NCBI GenBank assembly: GCA_964447175.1 | Contig: CAYURP010000015.1 | Span: 1 to 58,575 of the forward strand | Source of the DNA: CAYURP01 sp964447175 | GTDB taxonomy: Bacteria; Zixibacteria; MSB-5A5; SM23-73-2 | DNA: 58,575 nucleotides | Direction of reading: 5' to 3' | Part shown: one piece after another, positions 7,359-17,299 of the stretch | Position numbering within the stretch: position 1 is the stretch's first letter | Layout: each line of letters begins with the position of its first letter | Made by a program: the position numbers and the translations under genes | The notes under the pieces: generated by a model | Database searches by the model: none | Seen by the model: the letters and a program-made list of their open reading frames with translations, nothing else | What the model was told of the DNA's origin: nothing

Positions 7359-9610
7359 TTGGTAAAACAATATCTCATTACAGGATTTTGGATAAATTGG
7401 GTGAGGGGGGGATGGGTGTAGTCTATAAAGCTGAGGACATTAAGCTTAAACGAACAGTGGCTTTGAAATTCCTACCGCCCCAGGCTGTAGGAAACCAGGA
7501 ACAGAGAATCCAGCTCTTTAAAGAAGCACAGGCTGCTGCGTCACTGGATCATCCCAATATCTGTACAATCCACGAAATCGAGGAGGTGGAGGGTCAGGCC
7601 TTTATAGCAATGGGTTATATTCAAGGTCAGAGCTTGAAGGACAGAATATTATCAAGCCCTTTGAGATTAGATGAAGCAGTAAATATTGCTATTCAGATTG
7701 CAGAAGGTTTAAAAGAGGCTCATGAAAAGGGAATTATTCATAGAGACATTAAAAGTGCAAATATCATGATGACTGATAAAGGTCAGGTTAAGATAATGGA
7801 TTTTGGATTAGCCAAGCTGGCAAAAGACATTCATCTGACCAGCATTGACAGGACAGTGGGTACAGCAGCTTATATGTCTCCAGAGCAATGTCGCGGGGAT
7901 AAAGTAGATCATCGCACGGATATCTGGTCATTGGGGATTGTATTATATGAGATGCTTACCGGCCAATTTCCTTTCAAAGGTGAATATGAACAGGCAGTGA
8001 TATATTCAATTCTGAATGAGGAACCAGGATCAATTACTTCTTTGCGACCTGATGTTCCAACAGAGATGGAACGAATTGTGAAAAAAGCTCTGGAGAAGGA
8101 TGCGGATTCCCGTTACCAGATGACATCAGAGATAATAACTGATTTAAAAAAGCTCAAAAAAAAGTTTGAAACTGACATATCAAAAGACAAGGGAGCATCA
8201 GAAAAACATCAACCTTCCATAGCCGTTTTGCCATTTACTAATCTAAGCGGTGACAAAGAACAGGAATTCTTCTGCGACGGAATGGCTGAGGAGATCATCA
8301 ATGCACTGGCTCATGTAGAAGGTTTGAGGGTGGTGGCTCGGACTTCTGCTTTTTCATTCAGAGGCCAGGAGACAGACATCCGGGAGATCGGGCGGAAACT
8401 TAGCGTTGAGAATCTACTTGAGGGAAGCGTTCGTAAAGCCGGCAACCGGGTACGTATCACTGCTCAGCTTATAAATGTAGCTGATGGTTACCATCTCTGG
8501 TCAGAAAAATACGATCGGGATATAGGTGATTTGTGTTGCCCCGAAGACATATTTGGTATCCAGGATGAGATATCCTTAGCTATCGTTGATAACTTGAAGG
8601 TTAAGCTTTTAGGGGATGAGAAAAAAGCACTAGTAAGACGTTCTACTGAAAACCTTGAAGCTTACAACTTATACTTGAAAGGTCGTTACCACTGGAATAA
8701 GAGGACACCGGAAGGTTTGAATAAAGCCATAGGGCATTTTAATGAGGCAATTGAGATGGAACCACTTTATGCCCTGGCTTATACCGGATTAGCTGATTGC
8801 TACACCATGTTAGTGCAAGCTCGGGTTTTTCGGCCACATGACGGTTTTCCCAAAGCTAAGACAGCTGCAGAGAAAGCGCTGGAGATTGACAATTCATTAG
8901 GTGAAGCTCATGCCTCTTTGGGACTTATCAAATGTAGTTATGACTGGGATTGGGAAGGTGCTGAGAATGAATTCAAGAGAGCCATTGAACTAAATCCCAA
9001 TTATGCCACAGCTCATCAATGGTATGCAGTACATCTGGTAATGCTTGGAAAATTCGAGCAAGCAATTAGTGAAATTGAAAAAGCTCAGGAGCTTGATCCA
9101 CTATCACCCATTATCAATGTTGCTGCAGGATGGTTGTTTTTTCTTACACGTCAATATGATCAGGCAATTGAACAAAGTCGAAAAGCTCTGGACATAGACT
9201 CCAACTTCGGTTTCGCTTACTACCCCATTTCATGGGCATGTGAGCAGAAAGGGATGCATAAAGAAGCAATTGAGGAATATCTGAAAGGAGAAGCCTCTTT
9301 TGGATTATTAAATGCAGAGCAGTTAAAGTCTCTCAGAAAAGCGTATTCGATATCGAGTTACCAGGGCTTCTGGCAGAGACATCTTGATATCTTAAAGCAG
9401 AAATCGAAAAGAAGCTATGTCCTGGCTTATGAAATAGCTTCTATCTATGCACGCTTGGGAAATGGGAACCAGGCTTTAGAGTGGCTTCAAAAAGCATTCG
9501 AGGAACGGGACTACGACATGGGAAGCCTCCTGGTAGATCCTTTCTTTGACAGTCTTCGTACAGATACGAGATTCAAAAATCTGCTCAAGAAAATGGGATT
9601 GGTAAAATGA
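7355..9610 (+). CDS. Serine/threonine kinase with TolB-like and TPR domains, no membrane anchor
   Basis: A Hanks-type kinase domain fills residues 9-270: Gly loop GEGGMG at 16-21, VALK lysine at 38, HRDIKSAN near 128 and DFGLAK near 147. It is followed directly by a TolB-like/FlgO-like domain starting SIAVLPFTNLSG (about 286-430) and then TPR units to the end (motifs such as YATAHQWYAVHLVMLGKFEQ). Unlike the two kinases downstream there is no transmembrane helix between kinase and TolB domain, so the whole protein is predicted cytoplasmic. The GTG at 7346 opens the frame, but the ATG at 7355 restores the conserved MIGKTISHY start and has GGGAGG at 7341-7346, eight bases upstream. The stop overlaps the next ATG (ATGA). 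Substrates unknown. Confidence 0.93.
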   Translation: MIGKTISHYRILDKLGEGGMGVVYKAEDIKLKRTVALKFLPPQAVGNQEQRIQLFKEAQAAASLDHPNICTIHEIEEVEGQAFIAMGYIQGQSLKDRILSSPLRLDEAVNIAIQIAEGLKEAHEKGIIHRDIKSANIMMTDKGQVKIMDFGLAKLAKDIHLTSIDRTVGTAAYMSPEQCRGDKVDHRTDIWSLGIVLYEMLTGQFPFKGEYEQAVIYSILNEEPGSITSLRPDVPTEMERIVKKALEKDADSRYQMTSEIITDLKKLKKKFETDISKDKGASEKHQPSIAVLPFTNLSGDKEQEFFCDGMAEEIINALAHVEGLRVVARTSAFSFRGQETDIREIGRKLSVENLLEGSVRKAGNRVRITAQLINVADGYHLWSEKYDRDIGDLCCPEDIFGIQDEISLAIVDNLKVKLLGDEKKALVRRSTENLEAYNLYLKGRYHWNKRTPEGLNKAIGHFNEAIEMEPLYALAYTGLADCYTMLVQARVFRPHDGFPKAKTAAEKALEIDNSLGEAHASLGLIKCSYDWDWEGAENEFKRAIELNPNYATAHQWYAVHLVMLGKFEQAISEIEKAQELDPLSPIINVAAGWLFFLTRQYDQAIEQSRKALDIDSNFGFAYYPISWACEQKGMHKEAIEEYLKGEASFGLLNAEQLKSLRKAYSISSYQGFWQRHLDILKQKSKRSYVLAYEIASIYARLGNGNQALEWLQKAFEERDYDMGSLLVDPFFDSLRTDTRFKNLLKKMGLVK

Positions 9611-12519
9611 TTGGTAAAACTATTTCACATTATAAAGTTTTGGAGAAATTAGGCGAAGGTGGGATGGGGATTGTCTACAAAGCTGAGGACGTCAAATTAG
9701 ATCGGTTAGTGGCTTTGAAGTTTTTACCCCAGCATCTGACTTCCGATCCTGTGGAAAAAGAGAGATTTATTAATGAAGCAAAATCAGCCTCTGCTTTAAA
9801 CCATCCTAACATTGCCACAATTTACGAGATAGATGAATATGAGGGGCAGATATTTATGGCTATGGAATACGTTGAGGGAAAAACTCTAAAGCAAACTATA
9901 GGAAAAGAGCCCCTTCCCATAAAAGAGGTTTTAGACATTGGAATTCAGATATGCGAAGGGCTGAATATGGCTCATGAGAAGGGGATCGTGCACCGGGATA
10001 TCAAGTCATCCAATATTATGCTTACCTCCCGGGACCAGGTTAAGATAATGGATTTCGGTTTAGCCAAATTAAAGGGAGCCAAAGAGGGGACTGATACTCG
10101 CTCCACTTTAGGCACTGCTGCCTATATGTCGCCGGAACAGGCTCAGGGTGAGGATGTGGACCAGAAATCGGATATCTTTTCTTGCGGTGTGGTTTTGTAT
10201 GAGCTTTTGACCGGACGCCTGCCCTTTATGGGTGAACATCAGGCAGCTATTATCTATTCTATAATAAATGAGGAACCTCAATCGGTGGTTCGTTTCAACA
10301 ATCAGGTTTCAGCCCGACTGGAGGATATGGTCTTCAAGGCGTTAGCCAAAGAAAGAGGTGAAAGGTATCAGCACATAGATGATCTTTTAGCGGATTTAAG
10401 ACGGGAGAAAAAGAACTTGGAATATACAAAGACCACTCGAATTCCAAAAGAATCCTTGGTGTCTAAAACCAAAAAGAATTCATCTGCTTTAGTGATTACC
10501 ATCACCACTATTTTCCTTCTGATATTGCTTTTCCTGGTTTTTAAAGTCTTTAAATTCGGCGTGGGTCCGGGAAAAGAGGTTCAGGCATCAAGCAATATTA
10601 TGGCTGTGATGTATTTCGAAAATCTGAAAGACCGGGAAGACGAAAAAAGAATAGGGGAGATGATCGCCGAGCTTCTGATTACTGATTTGTCTGAATCTCA
10701 ATATATGCGGGTGATTTCCAGTCAAAGGCTTTTTGACATTCTGAAGATGATGGGAAAAGAAGGTCATAAAATCATAGACCGGACAGTGGCATCGGAGGTA
10801 GCTCATAGAGCTCAGGCAAAATATATGCTTTTGGGCAAAATCCTTTCCACAGAGCCCGATTTGATTATTACCTCTCAATTAGTGGACGTGGAGACAGGGA
10901 ATGTTATCGCTTCCCAAAGAGTCTCTGGACTTAATGGCACAAACATTTTTGCACTGGTGGATAGTCTTTCCCTTGAAATAAGAAAAGATTTGGAGCTGCC
11001 TGCCCTGGCTCAAAAGGAAAAGGAGACACCTGTGGCGGAAATAACCACTCATTCGCCAGAGGCACTAAGGCTCTATTTAGAGGGAAATGAGCTTTTTAAT
11101 AAAGTTTATATGAAGGAGGCAGCGGAAAAATTCGAACAGGCTGTGGAAATAGATACCACCTTTGCCAGCGCCTATCTTAAATTGTCATTCTGCTACTCCA
11201 GTCTCCATGATATATTTCGGGCAAAAAAATATATAGCCAAAGCAGCTCAATTCTCAGACAGAGTATCCAGAAAAGAGAGGTTTTTAATTGATGCTTATGT
11301 CCAGCTGTTCCAATGTAAGTACAAAGAAGCTCAAGAAACGTTAAAGGATATGACCAGGCTTTACCCTGATGAGAAAACAGCTTATGAAGAATTAGCCAAG
11401 GTTAGTTATTCGCTGGGAAATTATGAAGATGCAATTATCAATTATAAGAAAGTGATCCAGTTAGACTCGCTGGATAAGCTGGCACACAATATGCTGGCTT
11501 ATGCTTACGACGAACTGGGCCGGTATGATGAAGCCATTCAGGCTATAAACAGATACATAGAATTAGCTCCAGATGAAGCTAATCCCTATGATACCCGGGG
11601 AGATCTGTATGCCCACCATTCTGAGGCGGATAAAGCCATAGAATCGTATGAAAAAGCGTTAGAGATCAAACCTGACTTTGTAGCCAGCATTCAAAAAATC
11701 GGGTTTATGTATCTGAACAAAAGGGAATACGAAAAAGCCCGACAGTACTTCCAAAGATATGGCGATGTTGGCACCAAAATGGATAAGTCGATTTCGCAAA
11801 CTTGCCTTGCTCTGATTTCTCTTTCTCAAGGTAAATATAATCGCGCATTAGATCTTTTTAAAAAAGGAATTGCCGCAGATGAGCTGGAGGAGCTTAAATT
11901 ACACCAGCATGATAAGCATATGCGCATGGCTATAATTTATGCGGAGAAAAAAGAGTTTAAAAAAGCACTCCAGCACGGAAAGAGGTTGATCCAGCTTATG
12001 GAAGAAGCTCACCCGGAGGACGTTTTTCTGTCAAAGATATTCTACGGGATGTTTCTGGCTCTGGCAGGAGAAATAGATAGTGCCCAAGCGATATCTAACG
12101 AGACTGAAAAGATAGTTCAGGATAAAACTAAAGATCAGAAGGCTTCCTGGTATTTTCTGGAATTTCTGATAAATTACCACAAAGGAGATTTTGATCAGGC
12201 TCTAAAAATGGCCAAGCTGGCTGAGGATGATTTCAGGATCAAATTCTGGAAGGCTAAAACCCTTTTGGAAAAACAAATGATTGGTGATGCGGTGAAGGAA
12301 CTGGAGTCATTATCCAAATGGAACATACTGGAGAAAGTGAGCATGCCAATATTCTCCTTTAAAATACCATATCTTTTGGGAATAAGCTATGAGAGATCTG
12401 GATGGAATAAAAAAGCGATTGAGCAGTATGAGGAATTTTTAAAGATTATGAAGGATTCAGATCCTGGAATACCTGAGGTTGAAGATGCAAGGGAGAGGAT
12501 TAAGAAGTTGAGAGTTTAG
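9607..12519 (+). CDS. Membrane serine/threonine kinase with TolB-like and TPR domains
   Basis: This 970-residue protein has a complete kinase domain at residues 9-270 (GEGGMG, K38, HRDIKSSN at 129, DFGLAK at 149). A single membrane helix at 293-315 is flanked by KTKKNSS. An extracytoplasmic CsgG/FlgO/TolB-like domain begins NIMAVMYFENL near 330 and reads GKILSTEPDLIITSQLVDVE. Many TPR repeats run from about 480 to the end. The topology suggests a receptor kinase whose outer TPR solenoid binds protein or peptide ligands; that is inference. Its start overlaps the preceding stop by four bases, implying translational coupling. Its stop codon lies inside a heptamer array, and the last residues KKLRV are read from that array. 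Confidence 0.93.
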   Translation: MIGKTISHYKVLEKLGEGGMGIVYKAEDVKLDRLVALKFLPQHLTSDPVEKERFINEAKSASALNHPNIATIYEIDEYEGQIFMAMEYVEGKTLKQTIGKEPLPIKEVLDIGIQICEGLNMAHEKGIVHRDIKSSNIMLTSRDQVKIMDFGLAKLKGAKEGTDTRSTLGTAAYMSPEQAQGEDVDQKSDIFSCGVVLYELLTGRLPFMGEHQAAIIYSIINEEPQSVVRFNNQVSARLEDMVFKALAKERGERYQHIDDLLADLRREKKNLEYTKTTRIPKESLVSKTKKNSSALVITITTIFLLILLFLVFKVFKFGVGPGKEVQASSNIMAVMYFENLKDREDEKRIGEMIAELLITDLSESQYMRVISSQRLFDILKMMGKEGHKIIDRTVASEVAHRAQAKYMLLGKILSTEPDLIITSQLVDVETGNVIASQRVSGLNGTNIFALVDSLSLEIRKDLELPALAQKEKETPVAEITTHSPEALRLYLEGNELFNKVYMKEAAEKFEQAVEIDTTFASAYLKLSFCYSSLHDIFRAKKYIAKAAQFSDRVSRKERFLIDAYVQLFQCKYKEAQETLKDMTRLYPDEKTAYEELAKVSYSLGNYEDAIINYKKVIQLDSLDKLAHNMLAYAYDELGRYDEAIQAINRYIELAPDEANPYDTRGDLYAHHSEADKAIESYEKALEIKPDFVASIQKIGFMYLNKREYEKARQYFQRYGDVGTKMDKSISQTCLALISLSQGKYNRALDLFKKGIAADELEELKLHQHDKHMRMAIIYAEKKEFKKALQHGKRLIQLMEEAHPEDVFLSKIFYGMFLALAGEIDSAQAISNETEKIVQDKTKDQKASWYFLEFLINYHKGDFDQALKMAKLAEDDFRIKFWKAKTLLEKQMIGDAVKELESLSKWNILEKVSMPIFSFKIPYLLGISYERSGWNKKAIEQYEEFLKIMKDSDPGIPEVEDARERIKKLRV

Positions 12520-12545
12520 AGTTAAGAGTATAGAGTAAAGAGTAA
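12511..12545 (+). repeat. Heptamer array 1 (AGAGTWW, five units)
   Basis: Five exact-length units, AGAGTTT, AGAGTTA, AGAGTAT, AGAGTAA and AGAGTAA, start inside the last codons of the upstream kinase gene and contain its stop codon. They end 12 bases before the next ATG. Confidence 0.9.
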
Positions 12546-12557
12546 ATATTTTCAGTT

Positions 12558-12905
12558 ATGACTGCAACAGGTCACAGCCTTGAAAAAATTGTGAAACGCA
12601 CCGCTAATTTAAAGCAGGTGAGAAAATCGGATCTGCAATTCGGAGATCTGGTATTTATTACCACTCAAAATTCCACTTATACTGTTCACGTTTTTGGCGA
12701 CGGTTTCTACCTGGTTTCAGGTGGCTGGTTTGATCGGAAAGGTCTCTCACCTATGAAGACAACTATCACTGGCTGTTCTCTGGGGGGAAGTATTATAAAG
12801 CTGGATATTATGGCAGCTTGTGGATTATGTCTGGAATTTGGCAATAAAGTGGTGACCTCCACTATCCGGAAAATCTGTGTGGTTCGAGGAGGAAATCAGA
12901 ATTAG
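12558..12905 (+). CDS. Small conserved-looking protein between kinases, function unknown
   Basis: A 115-residue protein without signal peptide or membrane helix. I do not recognise the family. It has a beta-rich pattern (DLVFITTQNSTYTVHVFGDG, then YLVSGGWFDRKG) and a Gly-containing core ITGCSLGGSIIKLDIMAACG with three cysteines, then VTSTIRKICVVRG. This would suit a small beta-barrel or ligand-binding module. It sits between the second and third kinases on the same strand and ends 14 bases before the third. No good ribosome binding site precedes the ATG; a GTG at 12591 is the alternative. A partner, substrate or regulator of the kinases is a plausible role from position alone. Confidence 0.65.
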   Translation: MTATGHSLEKIVKRTANLKQVRKSDLQFGDLVFITTQNSTYTVHVFGDGFYLVSGGWFDRKGLSPMKTTITGCSLGGSIIKLDIMAACGLCLEFGNKVVTSTIRKICVVRGGNQN

Positions 12906-12919
12906 GAGGGTAATGGATA

Positions 12920-15900
12920 ATGATCGGTAAAACTATATCCCATTATAAGATCTTGGAGAAGATAGGTGAGGGTGGCATGGGAGTGGTCTACAAGGCTGAG
13001 GATACCAAGCTCAAACGCATTGTTGCCCTGAAATTTCTTCCACCCCAGGCTCTGGGTGATAAGGAGGATAAAATCCGATTCATTAATGAAGCCCAGGCCG
13101 CTGCTGCTTTAGATCATCCCAATATCTGTACCATACACGGGATCGACGAAGCTGAGGGACAGACCTTTATCTCCATGGCATACATTGAGGGTCAGAGTCT
13201 AAAAGAGAAGATTGAATCGGGTCCACTTAAATTGACTGAAGCCCTGGATATTGTCATTCAGGTGGCTCAGGGTTTGCAGGAAGCTCACGAGCGAAATATC
13301 GTCCATCGGGATATCAAATCTGCTAACATCATGGTAGCCGATAAGGGCCAGGCTAAGATAATGGATTTTGGCCTGGCCAAGGTGGGAAAAGGGGAACTGA
13401 TTACTAAACACGGGACGACTTTGGGCACCACAGCTTATATGTCTCCTGAGCAAGCAAGGGGAGAGGCAGTAGACTATCGGACGGACATCTGGTCACTAGG
13501 GGTTGTATTATATGAGATGATCACCGGTCGAAGACCTTTCAGGGGGGACTATGAGCAGGCTGTGATTTACTCTATTCTAAACGAAGAGCCCGAGCCCATC
13601 ACCGCTTTACGCACAGGAGTACCCATGGAACTGGAAATGATAGTGAACAAAACCCTGGCTAAAAATCCAGACCATCGGTACCGGTATGCAGATGAATTAA
13701 TTGTAGATTTAAAGAGGTTGCAGATTGAATCAACGACACAAGCTACCCTTTCGACCAAAACGGTATATCGAGTACCCCGGAAAAAGCGCTCCAAATCAAT
13801 TATGATATTCGGCTTTGCTCTACTTGCGGTTTTGGTTTTAGTAGTTGGTTATCTCATTATTAAGCTGCCCCAAATGATGGAAAAACCTGGAATGAAAATG
13901 GTGGCTGGAACCGGATGGAAAAACTCGATCGCCGTATTGCCGTTCCGGGATTTGAGCCCCCAGAAGGATCAGGAATATTTCTGCGATGGGATGACCGAGG
14001 CAATTATAGGCAGACTCGCCGGCCTCAAAGATCTAAAAATCATCTCTATGACCTCATCCATGCGCTTTAAAGCTCCTGATAGGGACATAAAGAAGATCGG
14101 AGAGGATCTGGATGTTTCCACTATTCTTGAGGGAAGCATTCAAAAGGAGAACAACCGAATCCGGGTCAACGCTCAACTGGTAAATGTAGCTGACGATGCC
14201 CACCTCTGGTCACAAACCTATGATCGGGAGCTGGAGAGCGTCTTCGCTATCCAGGACGAGATTTCCCAGGCAATTGTGGACATATTGAAAATCAGGCTTT
14301 TGGGGGATGATAAGGCGGCGTTCGTCAAGCGGTATACGGATAATCTGGAAGCATATAATGCATATGTTCAGGGGCGGTTTTTGTGGAACAAACGGGTAGA
14401 AGAGCATCTGATGAAGGCTATTGAGTACTTTGAGAAGGCTATAGAGCTGGATCCTAATTATGCACTGGCCTATGCTGGTTTAGCTGATGCCTATTCTGTT
14501 CTTCCCAGCAACATTGGTTATCCTGAAGAAGAGGCATTTCCAAAAGCCAAGGAAGCAGCCAAGAAAGCGCTGGAACTGGATAATAAATTAGCTGAGGCTC
14601 ACGCATCAATGGGATTAGTTCTTGCAAACGAAGGTGACCTGAATGAAGCTGAAAAGGAATATAATGAGGCTATTGAATTAAATCCTGGCTACGCTTACGC
14701 TCACTACTGGTATTCGCTTTTACTTAGCAATATGGACAGACACGAAGAAAGCTTAAATAAGTTAGAAACTGCATATGAGCTGAATCCATTGTCTGTGGTT
14801 ATACTTACAAATCTAGCATCCAAAACTGCATCATCAGACGATACTCTGAGGGCAGAGGAGCTATTTAAGCGAGCTATTGAGGTTGAACCTGGCAGGGCAA
14901 CAACATATACCATCTACGCCAACTTTCTTAGACAGATAGGAAAGATGAAGGAAGCAGAGGATTTAATGAAACGAGCCCTGGAGATCGAACCGAATAGAAT
15001 ATTGACATACACAGCTTATGCTGATGGACTACGCGAAATCGGAAGGACCCAAGAAGCTATTGAGCTTTATTATCAAGCCCTGGAAATAGATTCAGTTAAC
15101 ACCAGTATATATAACGGCCTGGCTTACGCTTATAACGAATCGGGGAATTTTGAGAAGGCTCTCTGGGCTGCTAATAAGAATGTCCAGTTATATCCTGATA
15201 GAGCTAATTCTTATGATACCCGCGGTGAAATCTATGCTTTAAACGGCAAACCAAAACAGGCATTAGAGAACTATAAAAAAGCTTTGGAAAAAGATCCTGA
15301 TTTCCAAGCAAGCTTGGGACACCTGACTATTGTTTATCTTTTGACAGGGGACTGGGGTAAAGCCGAGGATGTACTTAAGAAGATGGCCTCCAGCGAAAAT
15401 AAATACACTGCATTAGCCGGACGAAACTCTATGCTCCTTGTTCCTTTACACCAGGGTAAAATAAAAAGGGCGCTCGAGATTTTAGAAAGCCCGGTGACGT
15501 CTGATACAACTGAAAAATTCCAGGTATGGGAAAAGGCAAGCAAGCACTCGCAAAAGCTTTTTATCTATTGGGAACAGGAAAAGTTCGATCTGGCCCTGAA
15601 AGAGATTGAAATATTGAAAGATATGTTGCCAGAGCTTGATCCCAAGGATAAGGTGAAGTTACGGGATGCTTATGCCATTACCTGGATGGCGCAGGGACAA
15701 ACAGCTAAGGCTGAACGGGTACTCAAAACCTGGAGAAAGGAAATCAGTGATAGTGATTCAGTCCAGCTGCGTAAGTTCTGGAGAGTTCAGGGGATCGTTG
15801 AACTGTTTAAAGAAAATGTTGACTCAGCTATTGTACATCTGAAAAAAGGACTGTGGGAAGGGGTAACACCAATTTTTGAAATACGTTATTTCCTGGCCCA

Positions 15901-16168
15901 GGTTTATCTGGAGGCTGGACAGCCAGATAAAGCTGTGGAGCTTCTGGAAAAAGCTCTTTCAAGATATGATGAACAAAGAGCAGTCAAGGGAATTTGGGCA
16001 GCTAAAGGTCATTATTACTTAGGAATGGCTTACCAGGAATTGGGAAGGGACCAGGATGCGATTCGGAAATACGAGGAGTTCTTGGATATCTGGAAAGAAG
16101 CTGATCCCGGAATACCAGAGGTGGAGGATGCCAAGGAGAGGCTGGAAAAGTTGAGAGTTAAGAGTTGA
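12920..16168 (+). CDS. Membrane serine/threonine kinase with TolB-like and TPR domains
   Basis: The largest of the three kinases (1082 residues). The kinase domain spans residues 9-270 with GEGGMG, K38, HRDIKSAN at 129 and DFGLAK at 149. A transmembrane helix lies at 293-315 after the basic RVPRKKRSKS. The TolB-like domain starts SIAVLPFRDLSPQKDQEYF near 336 and reads LEGSIQKENNRIRVNAQLVN. From about 490 to the C-terminus there are at least a dozen TPR units with the W/L-G-Y-A-P pattern. AGGAGG lies about ten bases before the ATG. The stop codon and the last residues LRVKS come from a heptamer array. The TolB segment is closer to that of the first kinase than to that of the second, so the cluster probably arose by duplication and domain divergence. 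Confidence 0.93.
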   Translation: MIGKTISHYKILEKIGEGGMGVVYKAEDTKLKRIVALKFLPPQALGDKEDKIRFINEAQAAAALDHPNICTIHGIDEAEGQTFISMAYIEGQSLKEKIESGPLKLTEALDIVIQVAQGLQEAHERNIVHRDIKSANIMVADKGQAKIMDFGLAKVGKGELITKHGTTLGTTAYMSPEQARGEAVDYRTDIWSLGVVLYEMITGRRPFRGDYEQAVIYSILNEEPEPITALRTGVPMELEMIVNKTLAKNPDHRYRYADELIVDLKRLQIESTTQATLSTKTVYRVPRKKRSKSIMIFGFALLAVLVLVVGYLIIKLPQMMEKPGMKMVAGTGWKNSIAVLPFRDLSPQKDQEYFCDGMTEAIIGRLAGLKDLKIISMTSSMRFKAPDRDIKKIGEDLDVSTILEGSIQKENNRIRVNAQLVNVADDAHLWSQTYDRELESVFAIQDEISQAIVDILKIRLLGDDKAAFVKRYTDNLEAYNAYVQGRFLWNKRVEEHLMKAIEYFEKAIELDPNYALAYAGLADAYSVLPSNIGYPEEEAFPKAKEAAKKALELDNKLAEAHASMGLVLANEGDLNEAEKEYNEAIELNPGYAYAHYWYSLLLSNMDRHEESLNKLETAYELNPLSVVILTNLASKTASSDDTLRAEELFKRAIEVEPGRATTYTIYANFLRQIGKMKEAEDLMKRALEIEPNRILTYTAYADGLREIGRTQEAIELYYQALEIDSVNTSIYNGLAYAYNESGNFEKALWAANKNVQLYPDRANSYDTRGEIYALNGKPKQALENYKKALEKDPDFQASLGHLTIVYLLTGDWGKAEDVLKKMASSENKYTALAGRNSMLLVPLHQGKIKRALEILESPVTSDTTEKFQVWEKASKHSQKLFIYWEQEKFDLALKEIEILKDMLPELDPKDKVKLRDAYAITWMAQGQTAKAERVLKTWRKEISDSDSVQLRKFWRVQGIVELFKENVDSAIVHLKKGLWEGVTPIFEIRYFLAQVYLEAGQPDKAVELLEKALSRYDEQRAVKGIWAAKGHYYLGMAYQELGRDQDAIRKYEEFLDIWKEADPGIPEVEDAKERLEKLRVKS

Positions 16169-16216
16169 GAGTAGAGAGTATAAAGTAGATAGTGGATAGT
16201 AGAGAGTAAAGAGCAA
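16154..16216 (+). repeat. Heptamer array 2 (AGAGTWR, nine units)
   Basis: Nine heptamers, some diverged (AAAGTAG, ATAGTGG, ATAGTAG), begin within the end of the third kinase gene, contain its stop and run 48 bases into the convergent spacer before rlmN. Confidence 0.9.
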
Positions 16217-16231
16217 AAAAGTTGAAAAAGG

Positions 16232-16249
16232 GTGAACCTGAAGGTTCAC
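16232..16249. repeat. Family-B palindrome between convergent genes
   Basis: GTGAACCT pairs with AGGTTCAC and is followed by the family tail ACTCCA. It sits between the convergent third kinase and rlmN, where a bidirectional terminator-like role is possible; no U tract is present. Confidence 0.7.
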
Positions 16250-16258
16250 ACTCCAAAT

Positions 16259-17299
16259 TCATTGGGACATTATTCTCAGCTGACCGCAGGCAGCTTGAAT
16301 GTCCTCCCCTTTGCTCATCCTTAGAGTAACAGCAGGACAGCGGGGATAAAGCAAATCTCTGAAATTTTTTATTCTATCCTCATCCGGTTTTTCATAAGGA
16401 AGATCAGGTACTTTATTGTAGGGGATTAGATTGATTTTGCAGCTTATCCCTCTGATAATTTTAGAGAGTTCCAAAGCATCTTTTTTTGAATCATTGGTGT
16501 CTTTTATCAATAGATACTCAAAGGTCATCCGCTGGGCAGTTTTTTTTGCATAGTATCTGGCTGCTTCTAAAAGCTCTTTTATGGGGAATTTTTTGTTTAT
16601 GGGCATAAGATGGCTGCGAAGATCATCGTTGGCTGCATTCAGAGATACGGCAAGCTTTATTTTCACTCCCTCTTCTGCCAGCTGGTAAATTTTAGGAACA
16701 ATTCCCGCTGTGGAAAGGGTTATCTTTCTTGCCGCAAAGCCCAATCCCAATTCCGATTTCATTATTTTTATAGCTTTTAGAGTGTTCTCATAATTAAGTA
16801 AAGGTTCGCCCATTCCCATCAGCACCAGATGGGTTATTTTTTCATCAGGTTTAAGATACCTTTTTATTGAAATTATCTGATCGACTATTTCACCTGAGAT
16901 CAGGTTTCTTTTAAATCCCATCCTGCCGGTAGCACAGAAAACACAGCCCAGGGCACAGCCCACCTGGGTGGAGATGCACAAAGTCTTTCTTTTTAAGTCT
17001 TCTATCAATACTGATTCGATTTTCTCTTTGTCCTCAAGCTCAAACAGATATTTTTCAGATGATCGGTCTTTTGATTTTACTGATTTAAGCTTTTTTATAG
17101 ACTGGACATAAGATTTTTCTTTTAATTTTGCTCTTAAAGTCTTGGAAAGGTCGCTCATCTTTTCGAAATCGGTTAAGCCTTTATTATGGATCCATTTGAA
17201 AAGCTGTCTGGCTTTGTATTTTTTCTCGCTTAATTGAGCCAGGAATTCCTCCAGCTCTTTTAAGTTCAAGCCTTTAAGATTTAGTTTGTTTTCGTTCAT
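16259..17299 (-). CDS. rlmN: 23S rRNA (adenine-C2) methyltransferase, radical SAM
   Basis: RlmN methylates C2 of A2503 in 23S rRNA (and A37 of some tRNAs) using a [4Fe-4S] radical SAM mechanism. The CxxxCxxC motif appears as CALGCVFCATGRMGF. It is followed by LVLMGMGEPLLNYEN, and the C-terminal GEDIQAACGQL carries the cysteine that forms the protein-RNA adduct. The frame can open at 17323 (MFSRISKDMNENK); the ATG at 17299 gives MNENKLNLKGLNLKELEEF, closer to family N-termini. Neither has a good ribosome binding site, so the start is uncertain by eight residues. It is divergent from the nitrilase-family gene. Confidence 0.94.
   Translation of the reverse strand: MNENKLNLKGLNLKELEEFLAQLSEKKYKARQLFKWIHNKGLTDFEKMSDLSKTLRAKLKEKSYVQSIKKLKSVKSKDRSSEKYLFELEDKEKIESVLIEDLKRKTLCISTQVGCALGCVFCATGRMGFKRNLISGEIVDQIISIKRYLKPDEKITHLVLMGMGEPLLNYENTLKAIKIMKSELGLGFAARKITLSTAGIVPKIYQLAEEGVKIKLAVSLNAANDDLRSHLMPINKKFPIKELLEAARYYAKKTAQRMTFEYLLIKDTNDSKKDALELSKIIRGISCKINLIPYNKVPDLPYEKPDEDRIKNFRDLLYPRCPAVTLRMSKGEDIQAACGQLRIMSQ

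Noticed and set aside
12511..12545. CRISPR-like tandem repeats
   Set aside because: Units are 7 bases with no spacers between them and no cas gene is present; these are simple tandem arrays.
16019..16249. Minus-strand ORF rich in Leu, Ser and Thr
   Set aside because: Its composition comes from reading heptamer array 2 backwards (LSTLYSLLSTL); it is not a protein gene.
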